The notes beneath the pieces are model-generated. The model saw only the letters and a program-made list of their open reading frames with translations, was not told the DNA's origin and searched no databases. From Myroides guanonis (GTDB taxonomy: Bacteria > Bacteroidota > Bacteroidia > Flavobacteriales > Flavobacteriaceae), in the NCBI RefSeq assembly GCF_900114085.1, contig NZ_FORU01000007.1, positions 82,395 to 146,394 of the forward strand: a stretch of DNA of 64,000 nt, in the 5' to 3' direction. The position numbers and the translations under genes are program-made. Positions 18,356 to 27,622 of this stretch are shown in pieces. How positions within the stretch are numbered: position 1 is the first letter of the stretch; the number at the start of each line of letters is the position of its first letter.

Positions 18356-18381
18356 CAAAGTTAAACATAAAAAGAAGCAAA
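18356..18381 (-). promoter_or_regulatory. Predicted promoter of pepD
   Basis: CAAAGTTA at 18356-18363 is TAACTTTG on the minus strand. TTTG (complement at 18378-18381) lies 14 bases upstream, shorter than the ideal spacing, so the -33 assignment is tentative. Confidence 0.45.
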
Positions 18382-18453
18382 AATTAAAGAATTCTCTATA
18401 AATTTTGAACTAAAAGACCTTATACTTCCTTTTTTACAAACCTCACAAAACAG

Positions 18454-18486
18454 AAACAGCTTAGAATTTCACACTCTAAGCTGTTT
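18454..18486 (-). terminator. Hairpin terminator of the 18500 gene
   Basis: AAACAGCTTAGA and TCTAAGCTGTTT pair over a nine-base loop. The T tract on the minus strand is interrupted, so efficiency is uncertain. Confidence 0.65.
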
Positions 18487-18499
18487 GTATCTTTAAAAA

Positions 18500-20284
18500 T
18501 TAATTGCTTAATTCCATTTTAATTCTTTCCAATTCCTTTAAAATCTTTGAATTGTCTTTTTGAAAATAGTTAGATGTGTTTTCAAACAAGTTTTTGTAAT
18601 AATCAATACCGTTTAGAATATTGTTTTTTAATTTCTCCAATTTCTTCTTTGCAATAACACTAGAGTCTGCCGTAATTGCACTAAGTTCCTTTTTAAAGTG
18701 TTCTCGATACATTTCCAATTCTTTTATTAAAAAATTAGGACGGTTCTCGTGTTTCATAACATTCTCCTTACCATAGATATGTTGAATCATTTTTTCTAAT
18801 GATACTTCTTTATCAAAATAAGCCATGTTTGGACCAGGACAAACTACAACTCCTTGTGCCTCTCCTTTGATTGGTAAGTTTTGCTCCATCAAAGAAGCAT
18901 TAGCTAGACCAATACACAAACACGATTTTTCTGTAATAGATTCTATTTTAGAAATATAATCATCATCACTTAAAGTTGATTTTATATCTTTAAGAGCTTT
19001 GATTTCTTTCGTCTGATACTTCTTAGAAGCTGTACACCATCCTTCAATAGAATGTGTTTTGTCAAGAGCTAAGTATTTTCTAGGACATGAACTACCATAC
19101 TTTTCATTTGCATTGCGAAGTTTATTGATAGCTTCATTGGTCGTTCCTCTAACAGTATTGAATGGAATGCCCAAAGGAGATATACTACTTAAATAGAGGT
19201 CTTTTTCCTTTGCGTCTGCTAAAAGCTTACGAGTTTGAACATCAACAGAAGTTGCCTCAGGAACCAATAAAAATGGACTACCCCACCCTACAGAATCTAC
19301 TTCGTAGGTGTCTAATAAAAATTGATGTTCCTCAGCAGTACCTATTCCGCCTTGAACAGTGATTTTTAATTCTAATGGTTCTTCTGGAGTGTAACGTTGT
19401 TTTTCTTCTAGCGCATTACAAAGTAATTTATGAGTTGTTGCGATTAACTCTTGTCTTTGGTTTTTAAATTCAGCCATAATTGGGCCTAATAAAAATCCAT
19501 CAGTAGCAAAAGCATGTCCACCACAATTTAAGCCAGATTCAACACGATATTCAGACACCCATATTCCTTTTTTAGCCAAGAAACTACCTTGAATAAGAGC
19601 AGATCTATAGTCACTCACCTTTAAAACAATTTTCTTATCTAAAGCTTTGTGCTGCTGTGGATAGAAAACATCAAAAGATTCAAAATAGCTAAATAATCTT
19701 GGATTCATACCTGCCGACAATATCAAAGAAGATTGAACCTTGCTTTCTGCAAATCCACGTAATGCAGCATGAGCATCACTATAAATAGATGGTAATACTT
19801 CTTTTCCGTTATATTGTTCTCTATCGACCTTGGTCATTATATTCACATCAATAGACCCCGGCTTAAAATAACTCTCAAGGACTTCTTTAAAACGTTCAAA
19901 ACTTAAATTGTCTAAAACATATTGTTCAGCTTGTTCCTTAAGAATAGAACTATCAGGTAAAACATTTAAAAATTCAGTTACTCTTTTTTTACTGTCTAGA
20001 AGTTCTTTTTTAAAGTTAGAGAACTTTTCTTTTACTATAGTATCAACCGTATCTAGGTAAGCTGTAATTCGTTTGGCTCTGAAATCCTCTACTTTTCTAC
20101 CGATCTCTTTATAAGGTAACTCAAATTTTTCACTATAAAGCTTATTCAATCTTTCAATTAGCTCATCATCCATTACAGAAATAACCGAGGAAATTCCAAG
20201 ATGGGCAACTCTAATTGGACTATCAATCGTATAAGCTAAGCCCATTACTGGAATATGAAAAGTATGTATTGGGGTTGTTTTCAT
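18500..20284 (-). CDS. Large conserved cysteine-containing protein, barrel-like, function unknown
   Basis: A 594-residue cytoplasmic protein that I cannot assign. Residues 11-40 (IPVMGLAYTIDSPIRVAHLG) and 306-345 (ITVQGGIGTAEEHQFL, then VGWGSPFLLVPEAT) resemble the first strand and phosphate-binding end of FMN-dependent TIM barrels of the nitronate monooxygenase type. The GLNCGGHAF segment at 251-259 resembles their GGH motif. Cysteines concentrate at 400, 417, 455, 457 and 482 (SSCPRKY, GWCTAS, KSCLCIGL, VVCPGPN), a spacing that could hold a metal or Fe-S centre. The last 90 residues are charged helices, possibly a coiled coil. It stands alone, with a minus-strand TAnnTTTG element at 20310-20317 and a terminator at 18454. 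Confidence 0.7.
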   Translation of the reverse strand: MKTTPIHTFHIPVMGLAYTIDSPIRVAHLGISSVISVMDDELIERLNKLYSEKFELPYKEIGRKVEDFRAKRITAYLDTVDTIVKEKFSNFKKELLDSKKRVTEFLNVLPDSSILKEQAEQYVLDNLSFERFKEVLESYFKPGSIDVNIMTKVDREQYNGKEVLPSIYSDAHAALRGFAESKVQSSLILSAGMNPRLFSYFESFDVFYPQQHKALDKKIVLKVSDYRSALIQGSFLAKKGIWVSEYRVESGLNCGGHAFATDGFLLGPIMAEFKNQRQELIATTHKLLCNALEEKQRYTPEEPLELKITVQGGIGTAEEHQFLLDTYEVDSVGWGSPFLLVPEATSVDVQTRKLLADAKEKDLYLSSISPLGIPFNTVRGTTNEAINKLRNANEKYGSSCPRKYLALDKTHSIEGWCTASKKYQTKEIKALKDIKSTLSDDDYISKIESITEKSCLCIGLANASLMEQNLPIKGEAQGVVVCPGPNMAYFDKEVSLEKMIQHIYGKENVMKHENRPNFLIKELEMYREHFKKELSAITADSSVIAKKKLEKLKNNILNGIDYYKNLFENTSNYFQKDNSKILKELERIKMELSN

Positions 20285-20481
20285 ATATTTATTTGTTTTA
20301 ATAAAACAACAAACATATAGAATCCCAAAACTAAAAAGCCTGACAAAAATCAGGTTTTAAAAAAATGTTTATTTTTTTATGCGATAAATATAAAGTGGTT
20401 ATTTAAATAAATTATTTACTCCAAATCTAATTAATCTAACTGATAATCAACGTAATTAGATATTAAATAGTTAACTTTATA

Positions 20482-20817
20482 CTATTCTAGAACGATTTTA
20501 GACGCAAGAGTACCATCAATATTTTCATGTGTAGAGCTATGAATAACTTTACTATTGGAAACGATCAATAATTGAGGGGATTGATGCTGTATTTCTAATT
20601 GTTGCGCAATATCATTGGATATAGAGCGATAGTTTATTAAATCGAGTAGATAAGATTTAGTGTTGTTTTGAGCGAATTCACTTTCAAAATTTCGTAGAGC
20701 CATTTTGCTAATAAAGCAGCGCGTACTGTGTTTAAAAATAACTATAGGAGATTCAGAAGAACTTTGGATTGCGTTTTGAAGTTGTTCTTCATTTTCTAAA
20801 GGAAGCCAATTTATCAT
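20482..20817 (-). CDS. ytxJ: Bacillithiol-system protein YtxJ (thioredoxin-fold)
   Basis: A 111-residue thioredoxin-fold protein. YtxJ is proposed to be a monothiol bacilliredoxin-like protein that removes bacillithiol from oxidised proteins. The fold is seen in INWLPLENEEQLQNAI, VIFKHSTRCFISKMALRNFE with the single redox Cys34, and HQSPQLLIV with the cis-proline region. The start is the ATG at 20817; a TTG four codons upstream is less likely. It is divergent from clpB, sharing a 141-base intergenic region. Other bacillithiol synthesis genes (bshA, bshB, bshC) are not in the window. Confidence 0.85.
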   Translation of the reverse strand: MINWLPLENEEQLQNAIQSSSESPIVIFKHSTRCFISKMALRNFESEFAQNNTKSYLLDLINYRSISNDIAQQLEIQHQSPQLLIVSNSKVIHSSTHENIDGTLASKIVLE

Positions 20818-20876
20818 GTTTTTCAGCAAAAATACATCATATATCAGACAAATTGTCGTTTTTTTAAGATTAAAAT

Positions 20877-20913
20877 ATTGTTAAAAATGCCAAATTGACG
20901 TATTTTTAACAAT
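20877..20913. promoter_or_regulatory. 14-bp inverted repeat upstream of clpB, candidate operator
   Basis: ATTGTTAAAAATGC at 20877-20890 and GTATTTTTAACAAT at 20900-20913 are inverted copies with one G-T mismatch and a nine-base spacer. The repeat lies 46 bases upstream of the clpB start and is followed by an imperfect -7 element (TAAATTG, 20920-20926). No T tract follows, so it is unlikely to be a terminator. A regulator or a shared control of ytxJ and clpB is inferred. Confidence 0.55.
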
Positions 20914-20958
20914 GGAATATAAATTGTAAATAGTCTAGTAACCAAAAATAAATTGAAT

Positions 20959-23547
20959 ATGAACACTAATAATTTTACAATCAAATCACAAGAGGCCTTA
21001 CAGCAAGCACAGGTAATAGTGCAATCGTTGGGCCAACAACAAATTGAAAATGAGCATATTTTCAAGGGAATACTAGATGTAGATGAAAACGTAAGCCCAT
21101 TCATACTTAAGAAGCTTAACGTGAATGTTGAACTTTTTAAACAAATGCTAGATGCTACTATTCAAAGTTTTCCTAAAGTTTCGGGAGCACAAATAGGATT
21201 GTCTCGTGAGGCAGCAACAGCTATTAGTGAAGCACAGGCTATTGCACAAAAAAACAATGATGAGTATGTATCTATAGAATACTTAATCTTAGCCATTTTT
21301 AAATCTAAAAGCAGAGTAGCACAAATATTAAAAGACCAAGGAGTTACTCAAAAAGACTTAGAGGTTGCTATTGATGAATTAAGAGGTGGTGAACGAGTTA
21401 CATCAGCTTCAGCAGAAGAGACATACAATTCCTTAAACAAATATGCTAAGAACTTAAATCAATACGTAAAAGACGGAAAGCTTGACCCAGTTATAGGAAG
21501 AGATGAGGAAATACGAAGAGTATTGCAAATACTTTCTCGTAGAACTAAGAACAACCCAATGTTAGTTGGAGAACCTGGGGTCGGTAAAACAGCTATTGCA
21601 GAAGGATTAGCCCACCGTATAGTACAAGGAGATGTTCCTGAAAATCTTAAAGACAAGCTAGTTTTCTCTTTGGACATGGGAGCTTTAATAGCAGGTGCTA
21701 AATACAAGGGGGAATTTGAAGAACGTCTTAAATCAGTTGTGAAGGAAGTTACTAATGCTGAAGGTACAATTATACTTTTTATAGATGAAATACACACATT
21801 AGTTGGTGCTGGAGGTGGTGAAGGTGCTATGGACGCGGCTAATATATTAAAACCAGCTTTAGCAAGAGGAGAGCTTCGAGCTATAGGTGCAACAACTTTA
21901 GATGAGTATCAAAAATACTTTGAAAAGGACAAGGCATTAGAAAGACGTTTCCAAAAAGTGATGGTTGACGAACCGGACACAGAAAGTGCCATCTCAATAC
22001 TTCGAGGAATCAAAGAGAAATATGAAACACACCATAAAGTTCGAATCAAAGACGATGCAATCATTGCGGCAGTTGAACTTTCTCAAAGATATATTACAAA
22101 CAGATATCTTCCAGATAAGGCAATTGACTTAATGGATGAGGCAGCTGCTAAATTGCGAATGGAAATAAATTCTAAACCAGAGGAACTTGATGTTTTAGAT
22201 AGAAAAATCATGCAACTTGAGATTGAAATAGAGGCAATCAAAAGAGAAAATGATGAACAAAAACTGAAAGCATTGGGATTAGAATTAGCAAATATAAAAG
22301 AAGACAGAAATGCCATCTTTAGTAAATGGAATGCTGAAAAAGAAGTAGTAGACAAAGTACAGAGTATCAAACAAGAGATTGAAGACTATAAACTAGAAGC
22401 AGAACGAGCAGAACGCGATGGAGATTATGGGAAAGTTGCAGAGCTTCGCTATGGTAAAATTAAAGATTCGCAAGAAGAATTAGAAAAACTTCAATTACAA
22501 TTAGCAGAAAAACAAGAAGGAACTTCTTTAATCAAAGAAGAGGTTACTAGCGAAGATATTGCGGAGATTGTAGCAAGATGGACTGGTGTACCTGTAACTA
22601 AAATGTTGCAAAGTGAACGAGAAAAACTGCTTCATTTAGAAGATGAATTACACCATCGAGTTGTAGGACAAGAAGAAGCAATCGAAGCGATCAGTGATGC
22701 GGTTCGAAGAAGTAGAGCTGGATTACAAGATCCTAAAAAACCAATTGGTTCATTCTTGTTCTTAGGAACTACTGGAGTTGGTAAAACAGAATTGGCAAAA
22801 GCATTAGCAACTTATATGTTTGATGATGAAAATGCGATGACTCGTATCGATATGAGTGAATATTCTGAACGTCACAGTGTGAGTAGATTGGTTGGTGCAC
22901 CTCCAGGATATGTAGGTTATGATGAAGGAGGACAGTTGACAGAGGCAGTTCGTAGAAAACCATACTCTGTAGTGCTTTTGGATGAAATTGAGAAAGCACA
23001 TCCTGATACTTTTAATATCCTTTTACAAGTATTGGATGAAGGACGATTAACGGATAACAAAGGTCGATTAGCTGATTTTAAAAACACTATTATCATTATG
23101 ACTTCGAATATGGGAAGCGCTATCATACAGGAGAAATTTGACGAAGCTGATGGTGATATAGAAAAAGCATCAGAATCAGCAAAAGACGAGGTATTACAAG
23201 TGTTAAAACAAACTGTAAGACCGGAATTCATAAACCGTATAGATGAGATTGTGATGTTCACTCCGTTGTCTAAAAAGAACATATTAGATATTGTAGATAT
23301 TCAATTAAATGGCATCATTAAAATGTTGCGAACTCAAAACATCATTATGGATGCTACTGAAGAAGCAAAACAGTATCTAGCAGAAAAAGGATTTGATCCA
23401 CATTATGGAGCAAGACCAGTGAAACGAGTTATTCAAAAAGAGGTGCTGAACAAACTTTCTAAAGAAATACTATCTGGAAATGTAACAGCAGAAAGTATCA
23501 TACTTTTGGATTGTTTTGATAATGAGTTGGTTTTTAGAAACAAATAA
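20959..23547 (+). CDS. clpB: ATP-dependent disaggregase ClpB
   Basis: ClpB works with DnaK to rescue aggregated proteins. The 862-residue protein has an N-terminal substrate domain (1-145), first AAA+ module with Walker A GEPGVGKT at about 204-211 and [20 protein letters not shown], and a coiled-coil middle domain at about 400-530 rich in E, K and L. The second AAA+ module has [15 protein letters not shown] at about 600, [12 protein letters not shown] and the Clp C-terminal domain with [15 protein letters not shown]. The middle domain separates it from ClpA and ClpC. The ATG at 20959 is used; a TTG two codons earlier is rejected. The inverted repeat at 20877 probably controls it. Confidence 0.97.
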   Translation: MNTNNFTIKSQEALQQAQVIVQSLGQQQIENEHIFKGILDVDENVSPFILKKLNVNVELFKQMLDATIQSFPKVSGAQIGLSREAATAISEAQAIAQKNNDEYVSIEYLILAIFKSKSRVAQILKDQGVTQKDLEVAIDELRGGERVTSASAEETYNSLNKYAKNLNQYVKDGKLDPVIGRDEEIRRVLQILSRRTKNNPMLVGEPGVGKTAIAEGLAHRIVQGDVPENLKDKLVFSLDMGALIAGAKYKGEFEERLKSVVKEVTNAEGTIILFIDEIHTLVGAGGGEGAMDAANILKPALARGELRAIGATTLDEYQKYFEKDKALERRFQKVMVDEPDTESAISILRGIKEKYETHHKVRIKDDAIIAAVELSQRYITNRYLPDKAIDLMDEAAAKLRMEINSKPEELDVLDRKIMQLEIEIEAIKRENDEQKLKALGLELANIKEDRNAIFSKWNAEKEVVDKVQSIKQEIEDYKLEAERAERDGDYGKVAELRYGKIKDSQEELEKLQLQLAEKQEGTSLIKEEVTSEDIAEIVARWTGVPVTKMLQSEREKLLHLEDELHHRVVGQEEAIEAISDAVRRSRAGLQDPKKPIGSFLFLGTTGVGKTELAKALATYMFDDENAMTRIDMSEYSERHSVSRLVGAPPGYVGYDEGGQLTEAVRRKPYSVVLLDEIEKAHPDTFNILLQVLDEGRLTDNKGRLADFKNTIIIMTSNMGSAIIQEKFDEADGDIEKASESAKDEVLQVLKQTVRPEFINRIDEIVMFTPLSKKNILDIVDIQLNGIIKMLRTQNIIMDATEEAKQYLAEKGFDPHYGARPVKRVIQKEVLNKLSKEILSGNVTAESIILLDCFDNELVFRNK

Positions 23548-23593
23548 TTATTATTACTCTTGAAAGAAGTTTCTAGATGAAAAGTATTGATAC

Positions 23594-23640
23594 TCAAAAG
23601 AAAATGGCTACACAATTTTGTGTAGCCATTTTCTTTTGAG
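23594..23640. terminator. Long bidirectional terminator
   Basis: CTCAAAAGAAAATGGCTACA and its complement form a stem of more than 20 bp with a very short loop, between the converging clpB and OmpA-lipoprotein genes. Confidence 0.9.
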
Positions 23641-23649
23641 CATTACCGT

Positions 23650-24654
23650 TTAACTAATTTTTATGAGCTCAACACGTCTATTCTTTGCTTTATTTTCTTC
23701 GCTATCGTTAGCCACTAAAGGTCTTTCAGCTCCAAAACCTTTAGCTACAAGTCTTGTTTTTTCAATACCCTTAGAAATTAATTCACTCATCACTGATTCT
23801 GCTCTATCAGTTGAAAGATTCTTGTTGTGAGCTGCATCTCCACTATTATCAGTATGTCCTTCAATAACTATTTTTAAACTAGGATCACTCTTCAGAACTT
23901 TTGTAATTTCATCAACAGCTTCCCTTCCTTCAAATGTCAAATTGGATTTGTCAATCTCAAAATTAATATATAGAATAGATTTCCCCTTCTCAGAGAGATC
24001 TTTTAGAATCTCATCAGAAGATAACTTAGTAATAGTTTGTTTTAAAGGTTCTTCTAAAAGAATATTTAATTTTCCTGAAGCATTATTTGCAGAATATTGA
24101 ATATAAATATTACCTTTTGTTTTTGACCGAATTACATAAAATTTTATTTTTTCCCCAAAATATCCAATATCACCCTCATCACCTTTATTAGGATCTTGTT
24201 TGTTATACCTCTCGTATTCTTCTTTGGATATTTCTCCATCGAAAACCTTTACAGCTCCGATAGAAACAAGATAATCTTCAAGACTTTTTTCAAAATAGCG
24301 TTGTGAAAACTCTTCGTTCTGGTCAGCACTTACATTTATTTTATACAGTTTTCCTTCTACAGCTGTCATAACACCATCAATTGGAAAAAAACAAACGTCA
24401 AACTTCTTTTGTAAGGGCTTGTTTTGAGCTACTAGCCCCTTGGGTAAATTAAAGTATGGAAAATCACCTAAATCAGCCTCAGAAAATGAAATACTATCTA
24501 TATTAAATTGTCTGATAGTATTATTGACAGGATTAGGCAGATCATCTTGATAAGTTTGCTCCATCTTATTTTCTGGAGTTTCCAGTTGTTTCGGAGTTTG
24601 ATTACACGCTAGAGCCATTATAGATCCAACAAGTACTAGAATTGTTTTTTTCAT
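23650..24654 (-). CDS. OmpA-domain lipoprotein
   Basis: A 334-residue lipoprotein with lipobox ALAC (Cys17). Residues about 60-215 form a domain I do not recognise, containing FFPIDGVMTAVEGKLYKINV and IYIQYSANNASG; it resembles DUF4892-like or OmpA-associated domains of uncertain function. Residues 225-334 are a peptidoglycan-binding OmpA domain: NFEIDKSNLTFEGREAVDEI, IEGHTDNSGDAAHNKNLSTD with the expected D and R ligands (TDRAESV), then VAKGFGAERPL and KNRRVEL. It probably tethers the outer membrane to peptidoglycan. It is monocistronic and convergent with clpB. Confidence 0.88.
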   Translation of the reverse strand: MKKTILVLVGSIMALACNQTPKQLETPENKMEQTYQDDLPNPVNNTIRQFNIDSISFSEADLGDFPYFNLPKGLVAQNKPLQKKFDVCFFPIDGVMTAVEGKLYKINVSADQNEEFSQRYFEKSLEDYLVSIGAVKVFDGEISKEEYERYNKQDPNKGDEGDIGYFGEKIKFYVIRSKTKGNIYIQYSANNASGKLNILLEEPLKQTITKLSSDEILKDLSEKGKSILYINFEIDKSNLTFEGREAVDEITKVLKSDPSLKIVIEGHTDNSGDAAHNKNLSTDRAESVMSELISKGIEKTRLVAKGFGAERPLVANDSEENKAKNRRVELIKIS

Positions 24655-24774
24655 CTTAAATAGTTATTGTAAATACAATCCTAAAATTCTTTATAAAAGT
24701 TTTTAAAACCAAATTATTTTATAATAAAAAATCAAGTTAATATTAAAACAGATTGAATCTATGATTTATCCCCT

Positions 24775-24811
24775 AATAAAAAAGGTGCGTGTTTCAAACA
24801 CGCACCTTTAT
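24775..24811 (-). terminator. Hairpin terminator of the 24848 gene
   Basis: AAAGGTGCGTGTTT and AAACACGCACCTTT are perfect complements separated by a single base; read leftward, seven or more T follow. It separates this lipoprotein gene from the OmpA lipoprotein promoter region. Confidence 0.85.
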
Positions 24812-24847
24812 ATTTAAAATCAATAAAATGATATTACTTAATCAAAA

Positions 24848-25459
24848 TTATTTTTTAATTAATCCCGAAATACCCTTGAGTAAATCATTGTCAACAGTAA
24901 TATATCCTGGGTAGTAAATGTCCTTTCCTGCAATTCTTACAGAAGGTTTAATTTTTAAAACGATTAGACCGTTTCCTTTACGTGTAAGTATATCGCTTAA
25001 TAGTTTTTCAGCTCCCTTTTTCTCATCCGTAACACCAAATAGATTTGCCTTAAATGCTAGAGGAACCACTTTACTTTGTCCATTAGCTAGACTCAGGCTT
25101 TCATTTACACTACCTTCAAAGAAGGGTTTACCTTGTATTTCTAATAAATATTTAAAAGGTCCCATTGGAACAGCTTCTCCTGTTGGATTACTCACTTTCA
25201 TATTTACAACAGCTTCTAGGGATAAATCTTTTCTCAACAACCCTAAAGCAACACTGGATAAAGATGATAATGACAAACCTTCAAAATTATTTCCGATAGC
25301 CATACCCCCTGCTTTCAAATCATGGACTGATTCTACTTCATAAGTGTACTTTTTTAGCATATCTGCTTGCGCCTTTGGATTCAATGAACTACATGCTGTT
25401 AACAACAGTGAAGCAAAAGCTATAAAAGATACAATCTTAATTTGTTTCCATTTATTCAT
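24848..25459 (-). CDS. LEA-type-2-like lipoprotein
   Basis: A 203-residue lipoprotein with lipobox LTAC (Cys23). The mature region, about 40-195, is a beta-rich fold with VNMKVSNPTGEAVPMGPFKY followed by LEIQGKPFFEGSVNESLSL and KVVPLAFKANL. This resembles the WHy/LEA-2 immunoglobulin-like domain, in which an NPTG or NPN turn is typical. The C-terminal strand carries KIKPSVRIAGKDIYYPGYIT. Function is unknown; envelope stress protection is a guess from the fold. A two-element promoter lies just upstream and a terminator downstream, so it is a single-gene unit. Confidence 0.7.
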   Translation of the reverse strand: MNKWKQIKIVSFIAFASLLLTACSSLNPKAQADMLKKYTYEVESVHDLKAGGMAIGNNFEGLSLSSLSSVALGLLRKDLSLEAVVNMKVSNPTGEAVPMGPFKYLLEIQGKPFFEGSVNESLSLANGQSKVVPLAFKANLFGVTDEKKGAEKLLSDILTRKGNGLIVLKIKPSVRIAGKDIYYPGYITVDNDLLKGISGLIKK

Positions 25460-25479
25460 GATGTCAATTTTTTATAATG

Positions 25480-25508
25480 CAAATATAACTGATTGTAAAT
25501 TCTTTCAA
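25480..25508 (-). promoter_or_regulatory. Predicted promoter of the LEA-like lipoprotein gene
   Basis: CAAATATA at 25480-25487 reads TATATTTG on the minus strand, with TTG (complement at 25506-25508) 18 bases upstream. Both elements match the Bacteroidota consensus. Confidence 0.62.
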
Positions 25509-25617
25509 TAAAAATAGCTTTATGAAGTAATCAAAATACGATAAAAAAACAACGAAACTAACTTGAATAAAAGTTTAGAACTTCACTGATTCTAATAAAA
25601 AATCAAAACATCCTAAA

Positions 25618-26598
25618 TTAATAACCTAAAACCCATGAAAAAATCAAAGGTGCTACTATTGTTGCATCAGATTCAATCACATAACTAGGGGTATCTACGT
25701 CTAATTTGCCCCAGGTAATTTTTTCATTGGGAATACACCCAGAATAAGATCCGTAGGAAGTTGTTGAATCAGTTATCTGGCAATAATAACGCCATTTAAG
25801 TATGTTTACTTTCTCTAAATCTTGTTCTAACATAGGTGCAACACACATAGCAAAATCACCTGCAATCCCACCCCCTATTTGAAAAAATCCAATACCTTGA
25901 CCAATAGCATTTCTTTCATAGAAATCAGCCAACCAAACCATATACTCTATACCGCTTTTCACAGTCGAAGCATGAAGCTCTTTTTTAATTACATAGGAAG
26001 CAAAAATATTTCCCATTGTAGAATCTTCCCATCCTGGAACAACAATAGGTAAATTACATTCAGCAGCAGCCAACATCCAAGAGTTTTTTGGGTCAATTTC
26101 ATATTCATCTTCTAATAAACCACTCAACAGTAGCTTATACATATATTCATGTGGAAAATAGCGTTCATTCAAGCTTTCTGCATCTTTCCATATTTTCTCG
26201 ATGTGACATTGAATTTTTCTAAAGGCTTCCTCTTCTGGAATACAAGTGTCAGTAACACGATTGAATTTTTTACTGAGTAATTCTAATTCATCTTGAGGTG
26301 TTAAATCACGATAATTTGGAATTCTTTTATAATGTGAATGAGCTACAAGATTCATAATATCTTCTTCTAGATTAGCACCAGTACAACTGATAATGTCAAC
26401 TTTTCCTTTGCGAATCATTTCTGCTAAAGAAATTCCTAATTCAGCTGTACTCATTGCACCAGCGAGGGAAATCAACATTTTACCCCCCGATAACAAATGA
26501 GCTTCATACCCTTTAGCAGCATCCACTAGAGTAGCCGCATTAAAATGCAAGTAATTTTTTTCGATAAATTGAGAAACTTTTCCTTTTTTCTGTTCCAT
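25618..26598 (-). CDS. Deoxyhypusine-synthase-like protein, paralogue 1
   Basis: A 326-residue member of the deoxyhypusine synthase fold, which in eukaryotes and archaea moves an aminobutyl group from spermidine to eIF5A. Bacteria lack eIF5A, so a small-molecule polyamine reaction such as homospermidine synthesis is more likely. The NAD-binding SCTGANLEED at about 91-100 is intact, and GSYSGCIPNEKITWGK ends in WGK with Lys298 at the position of the catalytic lysine. It is strikingly similar to the copy at 38242 (for example DAAKGYEAHL, AHSHYKRIPNYRDLTP, VTDTCIPEEEAFR are shared). This copy stands alone, away from polyamine genes. Confidence 0.87.
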   Translation of the reverse strand: MEQKKGKVSQFIEKNYLHFNAATLVDAAKGYEAHLLSGGKMLISLAGAMSTAELGISLAEMIRKGKVDIISCTGANLEEDIMNLVAHSHYKRIPNYRDLTPQDELELLSKKFNRVTDTCIPEEEAFRKIQCHIEKIWKDAESLNERYFPHEYMYKLLLSGLLEDEYEIDPKNSWMLAAAECNLPIVVPGWEDSTMGNIFASYVIKKELHASTVKSGIEYMVWLADFYERNAIGQGIGFFQIGGGIAGDFAMCVAPMLEQDLEKVNILKWRYYCQITDSTTSYGSYSGCIPNEKITWGKLDVDTPSYVIESDATIVAPLIFSWVLGY

Positions 26599-27043
26599 GT
26601 AAATTTGCTTTTATTGTATCTATTTCAAATTAAAAATCTGTTTCTTAAAAAGTCATTAAATAGTTTCAATATTAACATAGAAAAATTTTATGAGTTCCTA
26701 AAAAACAGAAAGTAAAACTATTGAGATTAAATAAGAGCAAAATTATCCTATGATAATTAGTTCCTGAATTTTAAAAAAAGAAAAAAAGTAGTAAATATTG
26801 TGTTTATTCTAAAAAAACAATCCGTATAACCTTTTTCTCCACCTATGTATAAAATTTCTTTTATCGGTTTATTCATAACTGCATTTCATTCAAATCGTTT
26901 AGGCAAATCTGGATTCGCAAGAAAAAGAGGAAACTAAAACTTATATAAATCAGCATGAAAAGACTTGCAAAACATTATGACATTGAACTATAACTTTGAC
27001 AAAAGTGCCATCTCAAGGATTTGTCATCCGTGAGTTCTCCTGT

Positions 27044-27072
27044 CTGAACTATAATTTATATTTAGGAGACAG
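27044..27072 (+). repeat. Imperfect direct repeat, left copy
   Basis: CTGAACTATAATTTATATTT followed by AGGAGACAG recurs with four or five differences and one deleted base at 27595-27622. The two copies lie about 550 bases apart and bracket the GC-rich island. Confidence 0.6.
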
Positions 27073-27292
27073 AAACTTGGAAACACGAGTATTACGAACT
27101 GATGAAGTAAAATGAAGAATGAGTGAACCAACTCTAGTGGGTTTCCTTTACCTATCCTTTCTATCGCAAAACTAGAGGAAAATATAAAGCACGTTTTGTA
27201 TTGTGATTATTTTGATATCATTTGATATATAATGATTTAAAATATTTTATAAATAGCTATATATCAGTGCTTAATAATATTATAAAAGTGCT

Positions 27293-27386
27293 TTGTTCGG
27301 GAGCGCTTCGGGGATTTCTAGTGTTTACTTGGGCTAGAGGCCCGTTTACCGAACAAGACCCGAACAAGACCCGAACAAGACCCGAA
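27293..27386. repeat. GC-rich palindromic and 11-base tandem repeat island
   Basis: GAACAAGACCC is repeated three times in tandem at 27351-27383 and is followed by a partial fourth copy (GAAGG). The opposite arm starts at 27293 with TTGTTCGGG, the complement of CCCGAACAA, and repeats TTCGGGG at 27307. Between the arms, GGGC and GCCC flank TAGAG as a small hairpin. The island contrasts sharply with the surrounding AT-rich DNA. I suspect a dispersed intergenic element or structured RNA but cannot confirm either. Confidence 0.65.
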
Positions 27387-27594
27387 GGAAACTCAAATAA
27401 AACCTGAGATTTTGTGTTTTTTATCACCTAATCTTGTGGATTTAGTATCTAAGTTCGATTTAAGAAATAAGTGCTGCTATAAGCATAAACATAACCATAA
27501 AGGATATCAATAGCCTTTTTAAGAGGGTTTTATAAAAAAAATAACCTCTTTGTTTAAAAGAGTTATTAGAGGAGCTTAGAGGTAGGAAAATTAT

Positions 27595-27622
27595 CTGAAC
27601 TATGTTTTATATTAGGAGACAG
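27595..27622 (+). repeat. Imperfect direct repeat, right copy
   Basis: CTGAACTATGTTTTATATT followed by AGGAGACAG matches the copy at 27044-27072 with small differences. Confidence 0.6.

Noticed and set aside
20339..20354. Hairpin CCTGA-CAAAAA-TCAGG between genes
   Set aside because: The stem is only five base pairs, with a poor T tract; it lies at the 5' side of the gene and does not end any transcript.
20877..20913. CIRCE element for HrcA
   Set aside because: The spacing of nine bases fits, but the arms do not resemble TTAGCACTC/GAGTGCTAA.
27222..27407. 61-codon open frame across the GC-rich island
   Set aside because: Its C-terminal half only translates the 11-base tandem repeat, the start region is very AT-rich, and no promoter or family match is seen.
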